A stretch of DNA of 64,000 nucleotides from Micromonospora siamensis (GTDB lineage: Bacteria; Actinomycetota; Actinomycetes; Mycobacteriales; Micromonosporaceae). The notes beneath the pieces are model-generated. The model had not been told where the DNA came from. It ran no database searches and saw only the letters and a program-made list of their open reading frames with translations. Position 1 is the first letter of the stretch. Every line of letters starts with the position of its first letter. Position numbers and translations under genes: made by a program. Of this stretch, positions 8,641-17,101 are shown piece after piece. The stretch is taken from positions 3,968,001-4,032,000 of the forward strand of contig NZ_LT607751.1 in assembly GCF_900090305.1 (NCBI RefSeq), written 5' to 3'.

Positions 8641-9747
8641 TCAAGGGTGGCCGGGCACGCCGGCGGCATCGGGCCAGAGCCGAGCGAGCGCCTCGGCCGG
8701 ATACGGCGTCGTCTTCGGACCGTTCACCAGCCCGGCGTAGAAGTCGTTCATCCGCTCGGCGAGCGGGCCGAAGCGGTGGATGATCCGGGCGGCTCGCTCC
8801 GAGCGTTCCGCCGCCGGGTCACCGGCCACCACGGCGCGGATCGCCGCCGCCCGCTCCTCCCCCGGCCGCAACCCGGCCACCAGCCAGTTGACCAGGTACC
8901 GGGCCGTGTCGTAGCGGTCGAAGTCGCGGTGCGCCGCAAGGAACCTCCGCTCGTCGGCACAGAGGTCGAACGACGGGTGCAGGGCCAGCCCGAAGTCGGC
9001 GACGTAGACGCCCTCGCCGTCGGTCAGGACGTTGAGCGGGTGGGCGTCGAAGTGCACCATTCCCCGCGTACGCATCTCGGCCACCGCCGCCGCCCAGCCG
9101 GCGGCGACCCGCTCGATCGCGGCGTCCGCGACCGTGCCGCCCGCACCGACCCGCGCGGTCAGCCACTCGTGCACCGTGTACGGCAGGTGCTCCATGACGA
9201 GCACCAGCCGGGCCCGCGCCTCGGCGAGCTGCCGCAGCCGTTCGGCGACGGCCGCCGAGCCGCCCCAGTAGCGCACGGAACGGTCGAGCTCCGCCGGCAC
9301 CGGCGGGGACGCCTCGGCGGGCAGCTCCCGCCAGTGGTACAGCAGCGGGAAGGCGCTCGCCTCGCCGGCCAGCACCCAACCGGTGGTCAGCGTGTGCGTC
9401 GCCAGCTCCCGCCAGGCGCCGAAGCCGGTGGAGCCGACCCCGTACTGGTAGTACAGCGGCAGCCCGAAGACGTTCGCGGTGGACCCGCGGTGAACGGCCT
9501 GCCGCTCCAGATCGGTCAGCGGCACCTGCTTGACGAAGACCGCGACGCCGTCGACGGTCGACCGTGCGGTGCGACCGCCGATGCCCGTACCCAGCGGGGT
9601 GGCCGCGTCGATCAGCCGCTCGAACCGGGCGTCGTCGAGCGCGGACAGCGCGGCCGACAGGCGGTGGTGGCGTGCGGCACGGGCGGCCACGTCCGACGGA
9701 CCGGCGGCGCCCGTCACCCCGCCGTCCCCCCGCACCCGGGCGATCAT
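8641..9747 (-). CDS. Protein-kinase-fold phosphotransferase-like protein
   Basis: The 368-residue protein has a kinase-like core. An N-lobe lysine strand (VDGVAVFVKQVPL) and a catalytic loop VHFDAHPLNVL (about 231-241; H-x-D with N five residues on) precede a metal-binding ADFGLALHPSF (DFG near 249). The VMEHLPYTVHEWL segment is hinge-like. It resembles actinobacterial Ser/Thr-kinase-like or aminoglycoside-phosphotransferase-like proteins; the substrate is unknown. The start ATG at 9747 is chosen because the upstream extension is low-complexity antisense-like sequence. It lies 53 bp downstream of a TIR gene on the same strand. Confidence 0.75.
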   Translation of the reverse strand: MIARVRGDGGVTGAAGPSDVAARAARHHRLSAALSALDDARFERLIDAATPLGTGIGGRTARSTVDGVAVFVKQVPLTDLERQAVHRGSTANVFGLPLYYQYGVGSTGFGAWRELATHTLTTGWVLAGEASAFPLLYHWRELPAEASPPVPAELDRSVRYWGGSAAVAERLRQLAEARARLVLVMEHLPYTVHEWLTARVGAGGTVADAAIERVAAGWAAAVAEMRTRGMVHFDAHPLNVLTDGEGVYVADFGLALHPSFDLCADERRFLAAHRDFDRYDTARYLVNWLVAGLRPGEERAAAIRAVVAGDPAAERSERAARIIHRFGPLAERMNDFYAGLVNGPKTTPYPAEALARLWPDAAGVPGHP

Positions 9748-9800
9748 GCCAGCCCGCTGAGGGCCGCGCTGTCCCCCCGAACGCCCGATCGGGCCAGATG

Positions 9801-10337
9801 TCAGGGCGTCGGGCTGGCGGCGTTCGGAGCGAGACCGCCGGTGGCCACCGCGGGCACCCGCCGGCCGGCCGGGCCGTCGGGCAGCAGGGTGGCCACCTCG
9901 GCGACCAGGCCGTCGAGGTCGTCGCCGACGGTCTGCGAGCACACCCGCAGGCTGCGCCGGTCGGTCAGGGCCCGGATGTCCTCGGGCAGCGCCTGCGGGT
10001 CGGGCAGCGGCGTGTCGCCCAGCAGCACCGGGATCACCGCGATCTCCCGCCGCAGCGCCCGACGGATCTCCCGCCGCACGTAGTCGCGGGGGTTGTCCAG
10101 CAGGCGGCGGCCCTGGTCGTCGGTGACGGTGAGCCAGTACGGGCCGATCAGCACCAGCAGGACGCGGCTGTCCTGGAGCCGGTGCCACAGCTCCGGCGGG
10201 AACGCGGTGCCCGGACGCAGCGCCCGGTGGTCGCGGAACACGTTGCGCGCCCCGAACTCGGTGCGCAGCCGCGCGTCGATCAGGTCGGCGCAGTACATCG
10301 CGTCCTGCGTCCGGTAGTTGAGGAAGATTCCCGTCAC
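9801..10337 (-). CDS. TIR-domain protein
   Basis: This single-domain TIR protein of 178 residues begins GIFLNYRTQDAMYCADLI (strand A, box 1-like). It continues with VFRDHRALRPG (BB loop), LQDSRVLLVLIGPYWL and the catalytic-type Glu in DYVRREIRRAL (E90), then IPVLLGDTPLP. Bacterial TIRs are often NADases in immunity or signalling; here activity is only inferred from the Glu. The start is GTG with GGAGG 7 bases upstream. Downstream on the same strand is the kinase-like gene; upstream, across about 220 bp, is an XRE regulator. Confidence 0.85.
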   Translation of the reverse strand: MTGIFLNYRTQDAMYCADLIDARLRTEFGARNVFRDHRALRPGTAFPPELWHRLQDSRVLLVLIGPYWLTVTDDQGRRLLDNPRDYVRREIRRALRREIAVIPVLLGDTPLPDPQALPEDIRALTDRRSLRVCSQTVGDDLDGLVAEVATLLPDGPAGRRVPAVATGGLAPNAASPTP

Positions 10338-10555
10338 GTTACTGCCTCCGCTCCGGCGGACGGGTGCCGCCGCCTTCCGGCCGTCGCCGGTCCGCGGCTC
10401 GGACGATTGTCGACCGTGTGAATGATCCGCCGGAGAAGGCCACTCTGCAATTACCGACGGGGTAGCCGATCGAATATGCCCATTCGGCTGCAGGGTAACC
10501 ATCCTGGCCGGTCGCGGGCCGGCGATTGAGCGAATTTTCTGCCAGCCGGAAAAGG

Positions 10556-11842
10556 TCAGCTCGCCAGCTCCGTCGGTGACGCGGGGGTGACGCGCAGCGC
10601 CGCGGTGAGCCGGGGCATCAGCTGCCGGACGGTGGCGTCGTCGCGCCACCGCCGGACCACCCGGTTGAGCTGGCCCAGGTCGTAGCGGGCGGTGGCGGAG
10701 TCCACCGACCGGACCACGTCCAGGGCCGGCCCGACCACCTCGGCGGCCCGGTCCAGCTGCCGCAGGCCGGCCAGCGACAGCGCCAGCCGCGACGCGTACC
10801 GGGCGCGGGCCCGCTGGGCGGTGGCCGGGAGCCGCTCCAGCTCGGCGTGCAGGATCTCCGCCGACTCGTCGAGGTGGCCGAGGTCGTGCAGGCACCAGGC
10901 GGTGGCGAACCGCATCGGGTCCGGTGCGGTGGTGCTGCCGAGCTGCGGCTCGTCGTCGTCGGCGGGCAGGTCGGTGAGCAGGTCGGCGGCCTCGGCCAGG
11001 GCCCGGCGGCAGCCCGCCTCGTCACCGGTCAGGGCGTACGCCTGGGCCTCCCGCTGCGCGGCCAGACCGCGGGTACGCCGGCCGCAGCGGGCCGCCCGGG
11101 CCTCCTGGGCGAGCTGCGCCGCGCCCAGCGCGTCGTCCTGGTACAGGCACAGTTCGGCGCGGCGGACCAGGGCGTACGCCCGCAGCTCGTCGTTGCCCCC
11201 GGCCACGCCCAGCTCGACCGCGTGGTCGGTCCACCACAGCGCGGCCGCGCCGTTGCCCCGCTCCTGGGCCATCCAGCCGGTGTACTCGGCGACCCGGGCG
11301 GCCAGCCGGAACGCCTGCTGGCGAGCCGGTGCGCGGGAGTCCTGCGCCAGGTCCCGCAGGAAGGCGGTGGTGGAGACGAGCATCGGACCCAGCGCCGCCG
11401 GCCGGCTGGTCTGGCCCAGCCGGCGTAGCTCCGCGAACCACGACCGCAGCAGCGGCAACGCGGCCAGCGCCTCCCCGGTCCGGTCACCGGACCGGACCCG
11501 CTCGGCACCGGTCAGTCCCGCCAGCGCGAAGGCCGACACACTCGACGGGTCGAACGCCGCCGCGTCCGCCGGTCCCACACCGTCCATCGCCACCGCCCAC
11601 GCCTTCACCCCCGGCGGGGAGGACACCCGCCGGCCGGGCCGACCGGAAACCAGCCGCGTCAACGCGCCGCCCGCCGCGAGTGCGACGTCGCAGCCCCGGG
11701 CCAGGGCGTCGCTGGGCCGTTTCGCTCCCGACTCGACCTTGCTCAGGTGCGACTTGCTGTAGCGCACCCGCTGGGCCAGATCGGTCAGCGACAGGCCGGC
11801 GGCCTCCCGGCGTCGACGCAACTCGGTGCCGAAATCATCCAT
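10556..11842 (-). CDS. XRE-family regulator with helical-repeat C-terminus
   Basis: The 428-residue protein has an N-terminal XRE helix-turn-helix (FGTELRRRREAAGLSLTDLA, YSKSHLSKVESGAKRPS, residues about 1-60). A long Ala/Leu/Arg-rich helical region with TPR-like periodicity follows (YTGWMAQERGNGAAALWWTDHAVELG, AYALVRRAELCLYQDD, CLHDLGHLDESAEIL). This architecture is common in actinomycete regulators that sense peptides or partner proteins. The start is the ATG at 11842; the 49-residue upstream extension looks non-coding. It is probably linked to the TIR and kinase-like genes downstream on the same strand. Confidence 0.85.
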   Translation of the reverse strand: MDDFGTELRRRREAAGLSLTDLAQRVRYSKSHLSKVESGAKRPSDALARGCDVALAAGGALTRLVSGRPGRRVSSPPGVKAWAVAMDGVGPADAAAFDPSSVSAFALAGLTGAERVRSGDRTGEALAALPLLRSWFAELRRLGQTSRPAALGPMLVSTTAFLRDLAQDSRAPARQQAFRLAARVAEYTGWMAQERGNGAAALWWTDHAVELGVAGGNDELRAYALVRRAELCLYQDDALGAAQLAQEARAARCGRRTRGLAAQREAQAYALTGDEAGCRRALAEAADLLTDLPADDDEPQLGSTTAPDPMRFATAWCLHDLGHLDESAEILHAELERLPATAQRARARYASRLALSLAGLRQLDRAAEVVGPALDVVRSVDSATARYDLGQLNRVVRRWRDDATVRQLMPRLTAALRVTPASPTELAS

Positions 11843-12030
11843 CGCGCAGGCCCTTCCGTCACGCGGCCGACAGCGGTTTCCCGGGCCCGGACCGAAACGG
11901 CGCGGACAACGGTCGGACGCGAACCGACCAACAGGTAACCGGAATGCTCGACGGAAAAACCGCATCGAACTGTCGCCATCACGACGCAATTACCGGCACT
12001 GGGATCATGTCCGGCCGGACGACGGTACGC

Positions 12031-12063
12031 GGGTGGCCGGCCGGCGGAACCGGCCGGCCACCC
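12031..12063 (-). terminator. Hairpin terminator of htpG
   Basis: Two 14-bp complementary arms (12031-12044 and 12050-12063) flank a 5-base loop, placed 10 bp past the htpG stop on the minus strand. Confidence 0.8.
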
Positions 12064-12073
12064 GGTCGGCGGG

Positions 12074-13975
12074 TCAGAGCGTACGGGCCAGCCGGTCGGC
12101 CAGCAGCCGGGTGAACCGGGACGGGTCGGCCAGTTCCCCACCCTCGGCGAGCAGGGCCAGACCGTAGAGCAGCTCGGCGGTCTCGGTCAGCGCCGCCGAG
12201 TCGCGGTCCGCGTCGTACGCCTGACGCAGCCCGGTCACCAGCGGGTGCCCCGGGTTCAGCTCCAGGATCCGCTTGACCTGCGGGACCTCGTGCCCCATCG
12301 CCCGGTACATCTTCTCCAGCGTGGGCGTCATGTCGTGGGCGTCGCCCACCACACAGGCCGGGGAGGTGGTCAGCCGGCTGGAGAGGCGGACCTCCTTGAC
12401 CTGGTCGGCCAGGGCGCCGCCGAGCCAGGTCAGCAGCTCGGCGTACTCCTTGCGGTCGGCCTCCTGCTTGGCCTTGTCCTCGTCGGTGTCCAGGTCGACC
12501 TGGCCCTTGGCGATCGAGCGGAGCTGCCGGCCGTCGAACTGGCCGACGCGCTCCACCCAGACCTCGTCCACCGGGTCGGTGAGCAGCAGGACCTCGTACC
12601 CCTTGGCCTGGAACGCCTCCATGTGCGGCGAGTTCTCGATCATCGACCGGGACTCGCCGGTGGCGTAGTAGATCTCCTCCTGGCCGTCCTTCATCCGCTC
12701 GACGTAGCCGGCCAAAGTGGTCAGCTCGGCCGGGTCGTGCGTGGAGGCGACGGAGACGACGTCGAGGATCGCCGACTGGTTGTCGGCGTCGTCGACCAGG
12801 CCCTCCTTGACGACCGCCCCGAACTCCTTCCAGAAGGTCAGGTAGCGCTCGGCGTCCCGCTCACGCATCTCCTTGACGGTGGACAGGACCTTCTTGACCA
12901 GCCGGCGGCGGACCACCCGGATCTGCCGGTCCTGCTGGAGGATCTCCCGGGAGATGTTCAGCGACAGGTCGTGCGCGTCCACCACGCCCTTGACGAAGCG
13001 CAGGTAGTTGGGCATCAGCGCATCGCAGTCGTCCATGATGAACACGCGCTTGACGTAGAGCTGCACGCCGCGGCGGCCCTGCGGGGAGAACAGGTCCAGC
13101 GGGGCGTGCGACGGCAGGAAGAGCAGCGCGTCGTACTCGAAGGTGCCCTCGCCCCGCATGTGGATGGTCTCCAGCGGGTCGGCCCAGTCGTGGCTGACGT
13201 GCTTGTAGAACTCGTGGTACTCGCTCTCGTCGACCTCGGCGCGCGGACGGGCCCAGAGCGCCTTCATCGAGTTGAGCGTCTGCGTCTCGGTCTCGGTCGC
13301 GCCGTCCTGCCCGGGCCGCTGCACGGTCATCCGGATCGGCCAGGCGATGAAGTCCGAGTACCGCTTGACGATCTCCCGGATCTTCCAGTCGGAGGTGTAG
13401 TCGTGCAGGTTGTCCTCGGCGTCCTCGGGCTTGAGGTGCACGGTGACCGACGTGCCCTGCGGCGCCTCGTCGACCGCCTCCACGACGTACGTGCCCTCGC
13501 CGGTGGACTCCCAGCGGGTGCCGCCGGACTGCCCGGCCCGGCGGGTGAGCAGGGTGACCTTGTCGGCCACCATGAAGGTGGCGTAGAAACCGACCCCGAA
13601 CTGCCCGATGAGCTCCTGCGACGCCCCGGCGTCCTTGGATTCGCGCAGCTTGCGCAGCAGCTCGGCGGTGCCCGACTTGGCGATCGTGCCGATCAGCGAC
13701 ACCACGTCCTCGCGGGACATGCCGATGCCGTTGTCCCGCACGGTCAGGGTGCGGGCGTCCCGGTCGACCTCGACGTCGATGTGCAGGTCGGACACGTCGG
13801 CGTCGAGGTCCTTGTCGACCATCGACTCCAGGCGCAGCTTGTCCAGCGCGTCCGAGGCGTTCGAGACCAGTTCCCGCAGGAAGACGTCCTTGTTCGAGTA
13901 GATCGAGTGCACCATCAGCTGCAACAGCTGACGCGCCTCGGCCTGGAACTCCAGCGTCTCGCTCCGGTTGCCCAC
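12074..13975 (-). CDS. htpG: Molecular chaperone HtpG (Hsp90)
   Basis: The 633-residue cytosolic ATP-dependent chaperone is of usual length. The N-terminal GHKL ATPase shows [25 protein letters not shown], and the lid segment [17 protein letters not shown]. The middle domain holds SDFIAWPI, and [21 protein letters not shown] with the catalytic-loop Arg region. A C-terminal dimer domain ends the protein. The GTG start at 13975 has GGGAGG about 6 bp before it. It is transcribed alone, divergent from the two-TM protein gene and ended by a strong hairpin. Confidence 0.97.
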
Positions 13976-14121
13976 GGCGACCTCCCTGTTACGTCACGGA
14001 TCCGCAGAGAAGGATACGAGCCGGCCCGGTGGTCGATGCAGGCGGCGGCGAGCGACGGACTGCGATACTCGGACCCCGGATGCGCCCGACCGCGGCGCCG
14101 ACGCGAACAGGGAGCCCGGAC

Positions 14122-14805
14122 GTGCGCGAGGGATGGGTCGTCAACCGTTGGGCCCGGGGAGCCACCGGCCTGCTCGTCGGCGCCGCCGCCGGCTGGCTGG
14201 TCCACCAGGCCACCCGGATGCAGGGGCCCGAGCTGTTCGTGCTCGTCGGCGCGGTGGTCGGTCTGCTGGTCGCCCTGGCCGTGCACACCTACGCCCGCAG
14301 CGTCCGGCTGACCGAGATCACGGTGACCGTGCCGCAGTTCAGCGAGCTGCGCTTCGCGGTCACCCGGGACGGCCGGCAGGTGGCGTGGAAGCTGTTCGTG
14401 GAGACCGCGACCCGGGTGTCCACGCAGGCCCTCGGGCCGGGCGACGGGCGGATGCGGGAGGCGCTCACCTCGCTGTACGGGCTGTTCGCCGTCACCCGTG
14501 ACCTGCTCAAGGAGGCGCACCCGGGGGTGCAGACCGGGCCGGAGCCGACCGTGGAGCAGCTGGGGATCGCGATGCTCAACCTGGAGCTGCGCCCGTTCCT
14601 GTCCCGCTGGCACCCGGCGCTGCACGCCTGGGAGAGCGCCCACCCGGAGGCGGACGAGAGCCAGTGGCCGGAGAACGCGGCGTGCCGGGCCGCGCTGGCC
14701 GGGGTCCAGCAGCGGCTGGCCGCGTACGTGCAGAGCTTCGGCCGGCTGGCCGGGGTGGCCCGGCCGGAGGTGCTGCTCGGCGGCCCGATCCGCGACGAGG
14801 CCTGA
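14122..14805 (+). CDS. Two-TM membrane protein with cytosolic helical domain
   Basis: The 227-residue protein has two N-terminal hydrophobic spans (about 9-28, ATGLLVGAAAGWLVHQAT; about 36-55, LFVLVGAVVGLLVALAVHTY) and a soluble alpha-helical C-terminus of about 165 residues (FVETATRVSTQALGPGDGRM, LELRPFLSRWHPALHAWE). No known family was recognised. The GTG start at 14122 has GGGAG upstream. It is convergent with, and 10 bp from, the SLOG gene, itself next to a TIR gene. Two-TM proteins are common effectors in nucleotide-signal defence systems, so a role with that pair is possible but unproven. Confidence 0.7.
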   Translation: MREGWVVNRWARGATGLLVGAAAGWLVHQATRMQGPELFVLVGAVVGLLVALAVHTYARSVRLTEITVTVPQFSELRFAVTRDGRQVAWKLFVETATRVSTQALGPGDGRMREALTSLYGLFAVTRDLLKEAHPGVQTGPEPTVEQLGIAMLNLELRPFLSRWHPALHAWESAHPEADESQWPENAACRAALAGVQQRLAAYVQSFGRLAGVARPEVLLGGPIRDEA

Positions 14806-14815
14806 GCCTGCCCGG

Positions 14816-15658
14816 TCAGCCGGTGGCCGAGTGCAGCCGACCCAGCCCGAGCCCGACCAGGCCGGCGATCTCGCTGGGCCGGTGCGTCTCGGCCAGCCGC
14901 CGGTTCTCCTGCGTGGTCAGTCCGTTGTCGGGCACGTCGCCGGCCCGGGCGGCGAGCTGGGCGATGGCGTCGCGGTAGCGCGGGTCGGGGGGCTCGGCGC
15001 CCTCGTCGGGCGGCAGCCAGTCCGGGTCGCCGAGACCGAGGACGCGCAGGATGTCCCAGGTGGTGCCGCCGAACCCACCGGCCAGGTAGAGGGGCGTGCC
15101 GTGGTCCAGGGCGAGCAGCACCTCCTCGATCAGGCCGGGCATCCGGCCGCCGAAACCACTGCGCCGGCCGCCGATGACCACCCGGCCGTCGACCCGCTCC
15201 GCCAGGTACGACCGCATGGCGGTGAGCGCCGGCGCCCGGTCCGCCTCGGCCACCGGCGCGGGCTCGTCGCCGCGCTCCCGCGCCGGGTCGACCTCGCCGC
15301 CGGCGGGATCCAGGAAGACCGTGCCCGCGTACAGCCCGGCCTCGTCGCGCAGCCGGCGCAGCTCGGGCAACGGCACCTGACGGTGGTTCTGCCAGGCCAG
15401 GGCGAGCAGCAGCGGCGGGGAGTCGAGCGGCCCGTAGCGCTGCACCTCACGCAGGAGGAAGGCGGTGTGCCCGTCGGGGCGCAGGTGCCCACCGTAGGCG
15501 AGGGTGCCGCCGCCGACCAGCACCGTACGGGCGATCTCGGCCAGGGCCAGACGGAAGTGGTTGGGCAGCAGGCCGAGCCGGGCCAGGTCGGGGCTGTCGG
15601 AGGCGGAGAGGCCGACCCGCACGCCGGCCAGCGCGTTCCCGGGCAGCAGGCTGGTCAT
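14816..15658 (-). CDS. SLOG-domain nucleotide-sensor protein
   Basis: The 280-residue protein matches the SLOG (Rossmann-like, TRPM/DprA-related) superfamily. Near the start it reads VGLSASDSPDLARLGLLPNHF, then VLVGGGTLAYGGHLRPDGHT. The second half has VVIGGRRSGFGGRMPGLIEE and PLYLAGGFGGTTWDILRVLGL. SLOG domains bind or process nucleotide-derived signals, and partner with TIR enzymes in Thoeris-like immunity. The start at 15658 (MTSLL) is preferred over the ATG 12 bases upstream because GGAGG lies 7 bases before it. It is 14 bp downstream of the TIR gene in the same operon. Confidence 0.8.
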   Translation of the reverse strand: MTSLLPGNALAGVRVGLSASDSPDLARLGLLPNHFRLALAEIARTVLVGGGTLAYGGHLRPDGHTAFLLREVQRYGPLDSPPLLLALAWQNHRQVPLPELRRLRDEAGLYAGTVFLDPAGGEVDPARERGDEPAPVAEADRAPALTAMRSYLAERVDGRVVIGGRRSGFGGRMPGLIEEVLLALDHGTPLYLAGGFGGTTWDILRVLGLGDPDWLPPDEGAEPPDPRYRDAIAQLAARAGDVPDNGLTTQENRRLAETHRPSEIAGLVGLGLGRLHSATG

Positions 15659-15672
15659 CGGGGCCTCCATGG

Positions 15673-16908
15673 TCAGCCGGCCCGCGCGGCGAGCAGCCGC
15701 GGGGTGAGCACGTCCACCCCGTCGGCGTAACCCGCGGCACGGGCCAGCTGGTCGAGGACGAGGCGCTCCTGCGGTCCCAGTGGTGGGTCCGGGTGCAGTA
15801 TCCGGACCGTACCACCGGGTGGCTGCCCGCCCGCCGGCCGCGCGCGGTGCAGCCAGTCGACGAACGTGGTGGGTTCGGGCGACCGCGGCGCCCACCAGTC
15901 GACCCGCAGGTCGGGCCGGTGGCGGTGGGCGACCCGGCGCTGCTGCTCCCAGAGCGCGCGGCTGAGACACTCGTCGACCAGCTTGCGCAGGCCCCGGCGG
16001 ATGCCGTCGTCGGGCCGGTCGCCGTGGACCCGGACCCGGGGCACATGGTCCATGAGGAAGGAGCCCCGGTCGTCGCCGCGCCGCAGGTCGTCCAGGACGA
16101 CGATCGGCACCCCGGCGCACTTGGCCAGCCGCACCTCCTCCTGGCACCACTTGCGCCCGGAGTAGTGGTCGCCGCGGACGGCCAGCAGCGCGCACCGGCG
16201 GGCGTTGTCCCGCAGCACCCGGGCCCAGTCGGAGCCCGCCTGGATGCTGTGCGCGTCGAAGAACTGGTCCAGGCGGGTGTCGGCGATCAACTCCCGGACC
16301 CGCCCGACGAGGCGGCTGGCGCGTTCCTGGTCCTCCGGATCGGCGCGGCGGCTGTGGCTGACGAAGACCGTCAGCGCCCGGCCGCCGGTGCCCCGCAGCA
16401 GTTGGGCGAGGGCCTGGCTCAGCTCCCGTCCGCGACGTTCCACCACCGTCTCCCCCGCCGGCCCGGCGACGTCCAGACGCTGGTGGCCGTCGAGCAGCGC
16501 GCCGAGCCGGGTGCGGTGCACCGCCGCCTCGGTGAGCACCATCGGGTAGACGCCGACGTGCGCCGGGTCGGCTCGGCACCCGTCGACCAGCGTCGTCAGG
16601 TAACGGTGCCACGGCCCGTCGGCCCGCTGGCAGGCCAGGGCCAGGCCCGGGCCGAGGACCGGCACCACGGCCACGAACGTCGCCGGCGCCGGGTCACCCG
16701 GGGGTACGGCGGCGGGCAGCGGGATGGGCCGCGGGACGTCGTCGCCGCCGCGCCAACCCCGGGAGCGGACGAAGACCTCGACGGCGCCGCCGATCAGGCC
16801 GGTGAACGCGTCTCCCTGGAAGTGCTCCTCGACCTGGCCGGCGATCTCGGCGCCCGCGGGGTCGTCGGGATGCCAGAGGACGTAGAGCTCGAGCACGGGC
16901 GGCAGCAT
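15673..16908 (-). CDS. TIR-domain protein with N-terminal TIR-like module
   Basis: The 411-residue protein has its TIR domain at about 178-290: ALTVFVSHSRRADPEDQE, then LDQFFDAHSIQAGSDWARVL, ALLAVRGDHYSGRKWCQEEV (WCxxE, catalytic-type Glu at 258) and VPIVVLDDL. Residues 1-170 also alternate strands and helices (LELYVLWHPDD, FVAVVPVLGPGLALAC) and may be a diverged TIR or other Rossmann-like module. An about 120-residue tail follows. TIR enzymes hydrolyse or cyclise NAD in immunity. It is the first gene of a two-gene operon with the SLOG gene. Confidence 0.82.
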   Translation of the reverse strand: MLPPVLELYVLWHPDDPAGAEIAGQVEEHFQGDAFTGLIGGAVEVFVRSRGWRGGDDVPRPIPLPAAVPPGDPAPATFVAVVPVLGPGLALACQRADGPWHRYLTTLVDGCRADPAHVGVYPMVLTEAAVHRTRLGALLDGHQRLDVAGPAGETVVERRGRELSQALAQLLRGTGGRALTVFVSHSRRADPEDQERASRLVGRVRELIADTRLDQFFDAHSIQAGSDWARVLRDNARRCALLAVRGDHYSGRKWCQEEVRLAKCAGVPIVVLDDLRRGDDRGSFLMDHVPRVRVHGDRPDDGIRRGLRKLVDECLSRALWEQQRRVAHRHRPDLRVDWWAPRSPEPTTFVDWLHRARPAGGQPPGGTVRILHPDPPLGPQERLVLDQLARAAGYADGVDVLTPRLLAARAG

Positions 16909-17019
16909 GGTCCCTGCTTATCCGATGTGGATGAATCACGGCCAGCCCGCAGGCTGCACCGGTTCACTTTCGCAAAGAGCTGGAAACTCTTTCTTCTCAC
17001 GTCTGTCCACTTGCAAGTC

Positions 17020-17048
17020 TTGAAAGCACTTTCATCGCCTCCTAGCGT
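17020..17048 (+). promoter_or_regulatory. Promoter of the subtilase gene with overlapping operator
   Basis: TTGAAA (17020-17025), a 17-bp spacer and TAGCGT (17043-17048) form a good promoter with a leader of about 45 bases. GAAAG-CA-CTTTC (17022-17033), a palindrome overlapping the -35, looks like a LacI-type operator. A related site lies by the GH16 promoter at 20105. A further GAAACTCTTTC (16983-16993) lies upstream. Confidence 0.65.
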
Positions 17049-17101
17049 GGAGCCGGCCCCGCGGTTCGCGGGGATCCGCGTCCGAGTGCGAAGGAAGACA
17101 C

